Notes under the pieces: model-generated
The model's database searches: none
Told to the model about the DNA's origin: nothing
What the model saw: only the letters and a program-made list of their open reading frames with translations
In this document: one piece after another, positions 43,545-52,627 of the stretch
Position numbering within the stretch: the first letter of the stretch is position 1
How the letters are laid out: each line of letters starts with the position of its first letter
Origin: JBCAWW01 sp039024315
Lineage (GTDB): Bacteria; Bacteroidota; Bacteroidia; J057
Length of the DNA stretch: 64,000 nucleotides
Reading direction: 5' to 3'
Assembly: GCA_039024315.1 (NCBI GenBank)
Contig: JBCCQN010000008.1
Coordinates: forward strand, 1 to 64,000
Program-made: the position numbers and the translations under genes

Positions 43545-46500
43545 TTATTGCAAAATAAGTTTGCCCGTATGGCTATGTTCTTGACCTACGAGCTGGTACA
43601 TATACATACCTGTGCTGAGTTCACCCCGATCGATGGTGAAATGATCTCCACGACTACTCTCGTATTCGCGCACCATTTTGCCGTGGAGATCGTAAATCTT
43701 CAATGCATAAGCCTTGGCCTGCGGGTTTTCAAAGCGAATTTGTGTTTGTACAGTAAAAGGGTTGGGCACCACTTTGATCGAGCGCGCAAATTCATTGTCA
43801 ATCGCAAGGCTGAGCGGATCAAATATAGTCGTCGTATCGCTGCCACAATCATTATTTACGATCAAAGTAATCGTGTAGGACCCATCAAAGGCATAAGTAT
43901 GAGTGGGGTTTTGAGAGGTATCTTGCGGCGATCCATCACCGAAATCCCAAATTTGTGAGGTAGCATTTTGATCAGGAGAATTTAATTGTACCGTGTACCC
44001 ACTTGCACTAACCACCTCAATGATAGCCTCTGGCACATTGCGCACTTCCCAATAAGCACTATCCACCGTCTCAAAGCCTAAAGCATCTGTTACCGTCAGC
44101 GTATAAAATCTTGAACTATCAATAGGGGTGGAGAAAGTACCATTGGTATTTTGCCCTTGCGTTCCGGTATTCCAGTTGTAGGTGTAGGGACTCGTTCCGA
44201 GAACGCTCAGTTGGGCCATCAGTTCATATGGAAAGCACAAGTAATCAAAAGTCAATGGATCCATCGCTACCTCAGGGTAGGTAAAGATGGTGTTTTGTAC
44301 CGTGTTGGTGATGATAGGCGCATTGTAATCAAAGTAAATGGCCGCGCGGTTTTCAATCTGGCTGCCCGGACTCAGGCTACCCGCATGTTGGAGGCTAAAG
44401 GCGACAAAGCCTTGGCTTCCTAGCGGATCGCTGGCTGAGTCCGGCAGATTGATGTTGGCGAAAGTGAACACAAGCACACTATCGTCCTCAAAATTAAGGC
44501 TGTAGGGATGACTAGCACCGGCGGCTCTGAAGCTCATCGCATTCAAATCACTATCCAAAGTATCGCGGATGACCACATACTGAGCTGGATAGTTGCCGGT
44601 ATTTTGAAATCTTACGGTATATTCCATCAAGTTCTCAGACGGCAAAATATAGCCACCTTGGCCCGTAGCAGGGGCGACTACCCCTATCGGACTAACTTGT
44701 TTATCATTAGGATCATAAGCAGCAAGTATCTCTACGCAAGTAGTATCATAATTATTGGCAGGCGTGGTGTCGCCAGCAATAGGATTGACGACCACATAGG
44801 TCTTCGCCGTATCTCCAGGGATGGCAGCAGTATCTACCGAAGTAAAAAAAGTAAATACCGCCGAGGCTCCCGGTGCTAATGGCCCATAGGACCATTCTAA
44901 CAATTGGTTGCTAGGGTCATTGAGGCTAGGGGCTGGGTTGATCACAGCAGTCAATACTTCTACCGGCGCGTAATTAGCGCTCACCGTACCGCTCATAGGC
45001 ACATTGCCCAAATTGGTAGCTGTAACATAGTGATAGCGGCTTAGTCCAGGAACAGCCACTCCAGCAGTATGATTAACCAGTAAATCTTGTACTGATTGGA
45101 AATCCATCGCAAAGTCGATTCCCGTGGTATCCTCATCGTAGCTACTAAAAGTCAGGCTTGTACTACCACTAACAGGGCAAAGTGGACTACTAAAAGGTGC
45201 TGGCATAACCGAAACTACTACATTACCAGTATCGGCTTGCAGACTGTAATGCCCTTGTGCATCGGTAAGAGTAGCCCAGCCCGGCGCGATATCGACCACC
45301 ATAAAAGGAATACCATTTTCATTGGCATCCTGAATACAGTTATTGTTTTGATCGTGATAAACCGTCCCCTCAACCAATACGAAGCAAGAGTCAGGTGGGT
45401 CTAAGATGAAGGTCTGCTGTGCAAAACACCCAATCGCATCGGTTACAATTACCGAATAGCCTCCTGCACTCAGCGCTCCTATGGCTTGACCAGTAGTCCC
45501 ATTGCTCCACTGGTAGGTATAAGGAGCCGTTCCTCCGGAGGGGTTGACCCCGATTGCACCAATCGGATTATCACAATCTAAACTATTGACAATAGGATTA
45601 AGGTTGATATTGCTAGCACTGACATAAAAGGTATCAGAAATCAACAAACCACTGGCATTCGAAACGTCAACCCAATACTGACCGATGGGCAGACCCGAGA
45701 TATCCTCAGTAGTGGCACCATTGCTCCATAAATAAGTAAATGGCGGATTACTGGCATTGACCGTGATATCGATAGCACCTGTACTATCATTACAGGCGGT
45801 ATTGCTCACTACTGCATTGAGGCACTGGCCACCAACCGAAACATAAAACACTTCTGTATGCGTTCCGGGAACCGGACAACCTGCACTAGTCGCTGTCGCA
45901 TAAAAGGTATAAGTCTGACCAGCATTGTCTGGGCCCGGAGTCCAAGTCACAACCCCTTGTGCGGGATTGGCTCCTGCACTGATAAAAGTGCTACTATCAA
46001 GCACCGTCGTTACATTGGAGCTGACTAGGATGTTGTCCATTGCATCAGCGTCGCTGAACGCTATATCGAAGCTGACTGTTTGCCCTTCACATACCACTAG
46101 ATTGTTGGGCCCTGGCATGCTAGCATTAGAGACATTTTGGAGGCCATCAAAGACCGGCAAAGCGCCGACTCCTGAAGGACAATTATCCACTTGTACTTGA
46201 AAATCTCTCGTTACACTACCTAGGTATTGACCATTACGGGATTCGTTGACAGTAACACAAATCTGGTAAGACCCGATAGCCCCAGGGTTGGGAATCACAC
46301 TCATCAAGCCAGTTTGAGAATCAAAATTAGTCGTAAACATGCTCCCAAAAGGCTGTGTACCAGAAAAGCCAGGGTTATAAGGTATCAACTGATTAGCATT
46401 GGCATAGCAAAATGTCAATTGGTACCATAGAGAGTCTCCATCAGCGTCGTAAGCACTCATATCAATCATCCCGCCTTGTCCCATACATAAAATGCTGGTG

Positions 46501-47051
46501 GGAGGTCCATTAAAGACAGGTGAGTTATTGGATAAACTAGGATTGGCCTCTAAGAGGCCGCTTATGTGGATACCACTGCCAGCCCCCCCGTTGACCAGGG
46601 AATTATTGCGACAGCAGTTTTCATACTGAAAAGTATAATAGATATTCGCCGGACAGGCGGCAAAGCATACATCATAATCTGCCATATAGGTTACGATATA
46701 GGTCCCATAGACCGCTGCGTTAGGATCATTACACGTATTGGGGACACTAGGGCAAACGGGAGTAACGTCTTGCATACTAAATCCCGTCCATGCAGTTAGG
46801 GGTACTGGAGGCGCACAAAAGGTGTCCGCCGACACTTGGATTTGATTAGGAGTCGGCGCTGCAGGAAAATTAGGGGGATTAAATAAGCTTGAAGTACAAT
46901 CGAAATACAGGTCCAGATACACCCGCGTAGTACAACTATTTAAGCTTTCAAAGCGAAAATTACCGCCCAATAAGTGAGAGGCACTTGCCTCAGGGATCAG
47001 TAAACAAAAAAGGCCTATCCAAAGGTAAAATCGTAAAGGTTTAAGTAGCAT
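43545..47051 (-). CDS. Large T9SS-secreted repeat protein, array member 4
   Basis: The ATG at 47051 (1168 aa) gives a normal signal peptide (LWIGLFCLLIPEASA); the frame is open 26 codons further. The N-terminal domain starts SHLLGGNFRFESLNSCTTRV, with cadherin-like DADGDSLWYQL. SprB-like units follow (TYLWSNGATTEDISGLPIG), then an SdrD-B-like unit (HDQNNNCIQDANENGIP), a DUF7619-like region (YDPNDKQVSPIGV), a PKD domain (WDFGDGSPQDTSQ) and a T9SS tail (SIKVVPNPF). In place of PHRGTL it has QHAGSL, so element A is absent. Its N-terminal half is closest to member 5. Confidence 0.88.
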   Translation of the reverse strand: MLLKPLRFYLWIGLFCLLIPEASASHLLGGNFRFESLNSCTTRVYLDLYFDCTSSLFNPPNFPAAPTPNQIQVSADTFCAPPVPLTAWTGFSMQDVTPVCPSVPNTCNDPNAAVYGTYIVTYMADYDVCFAACPANIYYTFQYENCCRNNSLVNGGAGSGIHISGLLEANPSLSNNSPVFNGPPTSILCMGQGGMIDMSAYDADGDSLWYQLTFCYANANQLIPYNPGFSGTQPFGSMFTTNFDSQTGLMSVIPNPGAIGSYQICVTVNESRNGQYLGSVTRDFQVQVDNCPSGVGALPVFDGLQNVSNASMPGPNNLVVCEGQTVSFDIAFSDADAMDNILVSSNVTTVLDSSTFISAGANPAQGVVTWTPGPDNAGQTYTFYATATSAGCPVPGTHTEVFYVSVGGQCLNAVVSNTACNDSTGAIDITVNASNPPFTYLWSNGATTEDISGLPIGQYWVDVSNASGLLISDTFYVSASNINLNPIVNSLDCDNPIGAIGVNPSGGTAPYTYQWSNGTTGQAIGALSAGGYSVIVTDAIGCFAQQTFILDPPDSCFVLVEGTVYHDQNNNCIQDANENGIPFMVVDIAPGWATLTDAQGHYSLQADTGNVVVSVMPAPFSSPLCPVSGSTSLTFSSYDEDTTGIDFAMDFQSVQDLLVNHTAGVAVPGLSRYHYVTATNLGNVPMSGTVSANYAPVEVLTAVINPAPSLNDPSNQLLEWSYGPLAPGASAVFTFFTSVDTAAIPGDTAKTYVVVNPIAGDTTPANNYDTTCVEILAAYDPNDKQVSPIGVVAPATGQGGYILPSENLMEYTVRFQNTGNYPAQYVVIRDTLDSDLNAMSFRAAGASHPYSLNFEDDSVLVFTFANINLPDSASDPLGSQGFVAFSLQHAGSLSPGSQIENRAAIYFDYNAPIITNTVQNTIFTYPEVAMDPLTFDYLCFPYELMAQLSVLGTSPYTYNWNTGTQGQNTNGTFSTPIDSSRFYTLTVTDALGFETVDSAYWEVRNVPEAIIEVVSASGYTVQLNSPDQNATSQIWDFGDGSPQDTSQNPTHTYAFDGSYTITLIVNNDCGSDTTTIFDPLSLAIDNEFARSIKVVPNPFTVQTQIRFENPQAKAYALKIYDLHGKMVREYESSRGDHFTIDRGELSTGMYMYQLVGQEHSHTGKLILQ

Positions 47052-47346
47052 GTGTAGGGTTCTTAATGTGTTTTCGTTGAGGACAAAATAGAAGATTTTT
47101 TTAATCCTCAAAGTCCAAAAAATCCTCAAAACACTGTATATCAGCCCGTTAAAACTACCCTTTACAAACGCTTCTTACTCATTTAAACCATCCGAAACAT
47201 TTAAATTTTGGATTTTCGTTCTTTAAAGAAGGCCCTAACGATCTCCTATCAAGGAGTGCTGATTTGAAAATCTTACCTCCTTATTTTTGCCATTTTGCGG
47301 GCATATGCCTTAAAAAATTATTCTATTTTTTTTCCATATTTATCCT

Positions 47347-50300
47347 TTAATGGATCATCATCTTCCCCTGATACTTCCAATCTCCTTGAATGGTATAGAA
47401 ATATAAACCCTTGCTTAAACCTAGCCTATTGATTAAAAAATATTCATCACGACTATGTTGGCTATGTAACAAGCGCCCATTAGCATCATAAACACGAAGC
47501 TTGTAGCGAACTGCTTGAGGGTTGGAAAAGTAAAGGATCGCATTTTGTGAAAAAGGATTAGGAGCCAATTTTACGGAACGTGCAAACTCCTCTTCCAGAC
47601 TGGTAGTAAATACATTGATAACACGGCTTAACGTATCGACACCACAACCATTACGTACAATGAGCTTTACTTCGTAGGTACCAGAAGAGTCATAAATGTG
47701 GATTGGGTTTAAGGCTTTGCTGGTATTACCATCACCAAAGTCCCAAGTAGCTTGGAAACCTTCAACTGAGGTATTGAAAAAATCAACTTGTTGCCCAAAG
47801 GCCTGAGTAGAAAAATTTGCAATAGGTTTATTTTTTGCTATTGAGATAAACATACTGTCCTCTGCCCGAAATCCTAAGGCATCTACCCAACTAATATACT
47901 GCCAACTGCTACTATCAATTTGCAACTGTAGGTTGATATCAGCTAGTGAGCCAGTTTGTATTTGTCCATTCCAATTTAGTTGAAAAGGTGTCGTACCTAC
48001 TCCTTCTAGATTGATTGTAAGTGCTTCTCCTTGACATAATTGATCAGAGACAAAGCTAATCTCAGGGAAGTCATAAACCACATTTTGTACCTGATTGGTA
48101 AATATTGGAGGATTGAAATCAAAGTAAATAGCCGCCCGATTGTAAATGCGGGTACCATGACTGAGCGTTCCGCGATGCGGTAATAAAAAACTTACAAAAC
48201 CCTGACTCCCTAAAAGATCACTGGTCGAGTCTGGGAGACTGATATTAGCGAAAGTGAACACAAAGATACTATCCTCTTTAATATCTAAGCGATAGGGATG
48301 ACTACTACCTGCAGGTCGGAATTGTAGGGCATCTAAATTTTGATCTATTGTATCTAAAATTTGTACATAAGTGGCAGGAAAGTTGCCTGTATTTTGAAAA
48401 CGAATGCGATACTGCATGAGTTGCTGTTCTATATCGATGTAGCCAGAATCCTCATTGAGAGGTGCCAAGACTCCAGCGGGACTTACTTGTATATCATTAG
48501 GGTCGTAAGCGGCAAAAACAGGTATACAAAGCGTATCTGCATTGTTAGTAGGAGTACTATCGCCAAGAATAGGGGATACAAGACTAAAGCTTTTTAAAGT
48601 ATCTGTTAAAAAAGCATTAGTATCAACGTTGGTATAGAAGCGAAATTGAAGTGCTGTACCAGGTATAAGCGTATCATATTGCCAGGTCAAAGTGCGCGTC
48701 AAAGAATCATATTGACTAGGTAGGGGGATAGCCTGATTGTTCCAGCTTTCCAGACTATCATAACGAGCGCTTATCGTACCAGAAGCGCTAAGACTTCCCT
48801 CGTTATAAATATCGACCGATTGATACCGGGTAATTCCCGGCACGGCAATCCCTGTATTTAGGCTTGTCCGAATATCCTGAAAGCTAATAAAATCAGCGCC
48901 AAAATTTATTCCCGTAGTATCTTCCGCGTAAGAGGTAAATGCCAGACCATGTATGCCACTGGGAGGACAGGAAGAGCTGAGCGTACTGCTATTTATGAGT
49001 GAAAGCTGATAGTTTCCGGTATCTACTTGAAAGGAATATCGTCCTAGAGAATCCGTCATATTGGCCCATCCTGGGCTAATGTCAACCAACACATAGGCGA
49101 TACCAACCTCCATACTGTCTTGAACACAATTAGCATTAAGATCTTGATATACGATACCAGAGATCTCAACAAAGCAAGAATCTGGTTCTGCTAGCAAAAT
49201 GGCTTTTTGATTTATGCAGCCTTGATTATCAGAGACGATCACATTATAGCCACCAGCTGCTTGATTCCAAATTGAATTACTATTAGCACCATTACTCCAT
49301 TGATAGGTATAAGGAGCTACGCCTCCGATAACATTGGTATAAATAGCCCCAGTAGATAAATCGCAAGTAGGAGCTTGGACAACGGTATTGATAATCAAAT
49401 CTTGATCTCCCACAAAGAATGTATCAGAGATAAAAAAACCTCCGGGCTGCGTAATATTAACCCAGTAGGTACCACTCGGTAGGTTAAAAATATCTTCTGT
49501 GGTAGCACCATTGCTCCACTGATAGGTGTAAGGTGGATTGGTGCCTAAAAAGGTTAAATCGATGGCCCCGATACTATCGTTGCAAATATTATCAGTAATA
49601 ACAGCACTAAGCCCCCCAGATACTACTTTAATACTGATCTGTTGGGTAGACATAACAGGAAAAGGACAGTCTTGAGTTTGGACATTTAGGTTGAAGGTAA
49701 AAGTCTGCGCAATAGCAATTACGTCCGGCATCCAACTTAGGTTCACGGTGAGAGGATTAGCACCAGAAGTATTGACAATCATACCCACTGGTAAAGTGGT
49801 GCTATCGTAACTAAGAGTTAAACTATCGGAGAGATCAAGATCTCCAAAGAGTAAGTCTACACTCATATCAACTTCAGCATAGACCTTAAAACTACTGGGG
49901 GTAAGTGCTTGTGTATTGAGGAAGTTTTGCGAGCCAATAAAACCCGGCGCATTATTTGTCACAAGTCCGCAGTCAACCGTAACGACCTGTACAACATGGT
50001 CTATAGAAGAAAGTAGTTCTCCATTTCTCCATTCTTGAATATTAATGCAGGTTTGGAAAGAGCCCGGAAGCCCAAAGAGAGGATTTACAGTCATCAAACC
50101 AGACAAAGAATCAAGCTGCCCACTCCATAATGGACCGAAGGGATCCTGATAAGAGAACCCCATATTATAGTTCAAAGAATCTAAAGGCCCTCTCAAACAA
50201 GGTGCTATTTGATACGCAATAGAATCGCCATCGGGATCATAGGCACTAAGATCAATGGTACCACCTTGAGAGATACAGAGGTATTGAGTTCCTGGGTGAT

Positions 50301-50853
50301 AAAGCCGTGGAGGCTGGTTGAAAATTGAGGTGTCCATAGAAATAGCCGCTTCAAAATAGAGCCTCAAATTGGGAGAATTAGGACTTGTAGCCTGGGCAAT
50401 ATTCAAACTACTATTATTTAAACAACAAGAGTTAAAAGTGAATTTGGCCTTTTGATTAGGGCAATGGCTTTGGCAAAAGTCATAATCCGCAGCAAAGGTC
50501 ATCATGTGGACACCCGTAAAGGTAGCATTAGGATCTACACAATCGGTAAGATATGCGGGGCAAATAGGAGTTACATTTTGCGAATCTATTTTTGTCCATT
50601 GTCCAATGATTGTAGGAGTTATTGGGCAATTAAGCGTATCCATCTCTACTGTTATATTTCCGGGATTGGGTAGTCCTAGGAAAAAATTTGCTCCTCCGCA
50701 ATCGAAAAAGAGATCTACGTAGGCCCTAGTAGTACAATTACCTACTGTTTCAAAGCGAAAACTTCCTCCTCTAAAATGAGTAGCGTAAGCATCAGAAAAT
50801 CCAATCAAAAGCAATATTTGAAATAGAAAAAGAGGAAGCTTTAACCTTAACAT
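47347..50853 (-). CDS. Large T9SS-secreted repeat protein, array member 5
   Basis: This 1168-aa paralogue starts with signal peptide LFLFQILLLIGFSDAYA and domain HFRGGSFRFETVGNCTTRAY. It has cadherin-like DPDGDSIAYQI, SprB-like units (TYQWSNGATTEDIFNLPSG), SdrD-B-like QDLNANCVQDSMEVG, a DUF7619-like region (YDPNDIQVSPAGVL), a PKD domain (WDFGDGNTSK) and T9SS tail (SVKLAPNPFSQ). An element A arm at 48163-48182 reads PHRGTL. It is the first gene of the array and divergent from the TPR membrane protein at 50975. It looks more AT-rich at wobble positions than members 1 and 2; not counted. Confidence 0.88.
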   Translation of the reverse strand: MLRLKLPLFLFQILLLIGFSDAYATHFRGGSFRFETVGNCTTRAYVDLFFDCGGANFFLGLPNPGNITVEMDTLNCPITPTIIGQWTKIDSQNVTPICPAYLTDCVDPNATFTGVHMMTFAADYDFCQSHCPNQKAKFTFNSCCLNNSSLNIAQATSPNSPNLRLYFEAAISMDTSIFNQPPRLYHPGTQYLCISQGGTIDLSAYDPDGDSIAYQIAPCLRGPLDSLNYNMGFSYQDPFGPLWSGQLDSLSGLMTVNPLFGLPGSFQTCINIQEWRNGELLSSIDHVVQVVTVDCGLVTNNAPGFIGSQNFLNTQALTPSSFKVYAEVDMSVDLLFGDLDLSDSLTLSYDSTTLPVGMIVNTSGANPLTVNLSWMPDVIAIAQTFTFNLNVQTQDCPFPVMSTQQISIKVVSGGLSAVITDNICNDSIGAIDLTFLGTNPPYTYQWSNGATTEDIFNLPSGTYWVNITQPGGFFISDTFFVGDQDLIINTVVQAPTCDLSTGAIYTNVIGGVAPYTYQWSNGANSNSIWNQAAGGYNVIVSDNQGCINQKAILLAEPDSCFVEISGIVYQDLNANCVQDSMEVGIAYVLVDISPGWANMTDSLGRYSFQVDTGNYQLSLINSSTLSSSCPPSGIHGLAFTSYAEDTTGINFGADFISFQDIRTSLNTGIAVPGITRYQSVDIYNEGSLSASGTISARYDSLESWNNQAIPLPSQYDSLTRTLTWQYDTLIPGTALQFRFYTNVDTNAFLTDTLKSFSLVSPILGDSTPTNNADTLCIPVFAAYDPNDIQVSPAGVLAPLNEDSGYIDIEQQLMQYRIRFQNTGNFPATYVQILDTIDQNLDALQFRPAGSSHPYRLDIKEDSIFVFTFANISLPDSTSDLLGSQGFVSFLLPHRGTLSHGTRIYNRAAIYFDFNPPIFTNQVQNVVYDFPEISFVSDQLCQGEALTINLEGVGTTPFQLNWNGQIQTGSLADINLQLQIDSSSWQYISWVDALGFRAEDSMFISIAKNKPIANFSTQAFGQQVDFFNTSVEGFQATWDFGDGNTSKALNPIHIYDSSGTYEVKLIVRNGCGVDTLSRVINVFTTSLEEEFARSVKLAPNPFSQNAILYFSNPQAVRYKLRVYDANGRLLHSQHSRDEYFLINRLGLSKGLYFYTIQGDWKYQGKMMIH
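48163..48182. repeat. Element A arm in array member 5
   Basis: GAGCGTTCCGCGATGCGGTA; reads PHRGTL in the same place as members 1-3. Confidence 0.75.
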
Positions 50854-50885
50854 TATTGTGTTATTTTTAATTGATCGGTGCTTAG

Positions 50886-50893
50886 CAAAAATA
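50886..50893 (-). promoter_or_regulatory. Possible -7 promoter element for array member 5
   Basis: On the minus strand TATTTTTG matches the consensus TAnnTTTG, 32 bp before the ATG. No clear -33 box is visible. Confidence 0.3.
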
Positions 50894-50974
50894 CGTAAAT
50901 TTCTCTAAGAAGCTGTTAAATTATTTCGTTTCAAGTAGGTATGTTTTGTAGCTTGTTCATAAGTTTGACAAAAG

Positions 50975-51484
50975 ATGTTTTCGACGCGATTTAGATTGGC
51001 ATTGATGGGATTGTTTTTGGCGCTGGCGGCATGGCTGATGCTCAAAGGTCAATACCCTTATGGCCTAGGATTATTGATGGGAGTTGGCCTATTGGTCTGG
51101 GGCTATTTCCGTAATGGTAGTGTGTATCTCGCCTATCGACGCCTAAGGCAAGAGAAATACGAGAAAGCAGAAAAATTACTTGACGAAGTCAATCGTCCTA
51201 ATTGGCTCAGCAGAGTCGTCCAAGGCTACTATTATCTCAGTCGTGGCCATATCGCTTTTCACGAGGGGCGATATCCAGAGGCCCAAATGCATTTTGAAAC
51301 TGCTCACGAACTACGGCCTCCCAACGGCAATGATCGCGCCCTCATTCTACTCAATCTCGCCCAGCTCGCCAACATACAAGGCAACAAAAAACAGGCTCGT
51401 CATTATCTACGAGAAGCCGAGGGCGAACGCATGACCCCCGAACTCGCTCAAGCAATGGCGGATTATAAGAAAAAGTTGAAGTAA
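50975..51484 (+). CDS. Two-TM protein with TPR-like domain
   Basis: This 169-aa protein has two N-terminal hydrophobic helices (FRLALMGLFLALAAWLML, YGLGLLMGVGLLVWGYF) with a short loop between, and then a tetratricopeptide-like helical part (EKYEKAEKLLDEV, GRYPEAQMHFETA, NKKQARHYLREAEG). It is likely an inner-membrane protein with the TPR part in the cytoplasm, and may be a scaffold. No enzymatic motif. Its own promoter region is shared with array member 5. Confidence 0.6.
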   Translation: MFSTRFRLALMGLFLALAAWLMLKGQYPYGLGLLMGVGLLVWGYFRNGSVYLAYRRLRQEKYEKAEKLLDEVNRPNWLSRVVQGYYYLSRGHIAFHEGRYPEAQMHFETAHELRPPNGNDRALILLNLAQLANIQGNKKQARHYLREAEGERMTPELAQAMADYKKKLK

Positions 51485-51551
51485 GAATGAGTGTTAAGTA
51501 GTGAGTAGCTAGTGTAGAGACAAGCGGCTATTATATCAATAGCAGAAGCTT

Positions 51552-51580
51552 CTCAATAGATGCTAAAATCATCTATTGAG
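51552..51580. other. Perfect 11-bp hairpin in the element B region
   Basis: CTCAATAGATG (51552-51562) pairs with CATCTATTGAG (51570-51580) around a 7-nt loop. No T-run follows on the plus strand; it may still slow transcription after the TPR gene. Confidence 0.6.
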
Positions 51581-51630
51581 GCCCTACTACTTAAAGTACT
51601 TAGACATTAGTATTCAGTATCAAGACCGAG

Positions 51631-51661
51631 AAAAATAGGGCTATACGGTTCGTATAGCCCT
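51631..51661 (-). terminator. Terminator after the SnoaL-like gene
   Basis: AGGGCTATACG and CGTATAGCCCT pair perfectly around a 3-nt loop (51637-51661). On the minus strand ATTTTT follows. It ends transcription from 52385. Confidence 0.75.
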
Positions 51662-51740
51662 GTTATCTGTACTGCATACTCCCGAAAGCTTTCGGGATAC
51701 TTACTACTCTATACTCAATACTAGCGACTCCGTACTAAAA

Positions 51741-52385
51741 TCAGATCATCCCATTGGTGTGCGCCATTTTTTCGGGGATCGCTTGCTTGACCGGCCAATG
51801 CCTGACAATCTTTCCTCCGCTAAGGCAATAGAGATCATAAAATACATACGGTATCCCCTCCTTAAGGCCACTTGATTGAGCCAACACAAAATTCCCTTCA
51901 GCTATGATACGGTGAGTTTTATCAAATTGACCGGCCTTGACAAGCACTTGGCAATGAGTATCGATGATTTGCTTATTACTTTGTGTGGCGGCCAAATCGC
52001 CGATTTCTTGGGGACCATCCATTAGCTGTTGGACTTGGGATATATCTACTGACTCGATGGCGTCCCAATGCTCTACCAACTGGCCGTTTGCAAGGCGAAA
52101 AATATCCATTACGACTTGATGCTCTCCAGCAACAAATACATTCATATGGACTACAACATAATTGTCTTCTGCAATTATGCGTTTGATGGGAGATTCTTTA
52201 GGCGCTTCGCGCGGGATTTTTTGTAAATACTGTAGAGCTGCAATGACTCCAGCCCGACCACTGGGCAGCAGGGGATTGTGCTGAATGTAGTCTTCTGCGA
52301 TTAATGCTTGGGCGAGCTCAAAGTCTCCTTTGCCCACGATATCGCGATAAAAACGGAGAACTAGCTCTTTATTCAAAGATGACAT
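51741..52385 (-). CDS. Two-domain SnoaL-like / NTF2-fold protein
   Basis: The ATG at 52385 (214 aa) starts MSSLNKELVLRFYRDIVGKG, a normal SnoaL-domain start; the frame extends 12 codons further. The first domain (1-125) has the family pattern IAEDYIQHNP, SPIKRIIAEDNYVVVHMNVF and FRLANGQLVEHWDAIE. The second half repeats that end: RIIAEGNFVLAQSSG and YDLYCLSGGKIVRHWPV. The fold holds small hydrophobic ligands in polyketide cyclases and related enzymes; no substrate can be named. It is probably monocistronic. Confidence 0.75.
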   Translation of the reverse strand: MSSLNKELVLRFYRDIVGKGDFELAQALIAEDYIQHNPLLPSGRAGVIAALQYLQKIPREAPKESPIKRIIAEDNYVVVHMNVFVAGEHQVVMDIFRLANGQLVEHWDAIESVDISQVQQLMDGPQEIGDLAATQSNKQIIDTHCQVLVKAGQFDKTHRIIAEGNFVLAQSSGLKEGIPYVFYDLYCLSGGKIVRHWPVKQAIPEKMAHTNGMI

Positions 52386-52627
52386 AATGATAATGTTTAA
52401 CAATGGAGAATAGGGCCTCATTGTTGAGGCCTTACATTTGGCATCTACTAGGCAGCAGATGATCTCTTGAGGTATTTGTTAAACAATTAGAATAGTTTCA
52501 AGGTAGAGCTTCTAACACATTTTCCCAAAATTATTGTGCTCAAGGCAGGGAAAGCAAAATTTCGCCATGCTAAAGTATTCTTCATCCAATTTGTTTAGCT
52601 TTAGATCATAGCTTCCAAACTGAGATT

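Larger units (their letters stand above)
51490..51735. repeat. Element B copy 3, rearranged
   Basis: Segments of element B are spread over the gap: AAGTAGTGAGTAGCTAGTG near 51494, then TTAGTATTCAGTATCAAG, and CATACTCCCGAAAGCTTTCG around the palindrome at 51681-51696. Two perfect hairpins are also inside (51552-51580 and 51637-51661). Confidence 0.5.

Noticed and set aside
33155..46799. Many open frames on the plus strand opposite the five array genes
   Set aside because: They are 60-120 codons long, overlap real, well-conserved coding sequence and have no domain or signal. They are shadows of codon use on the minus strand.
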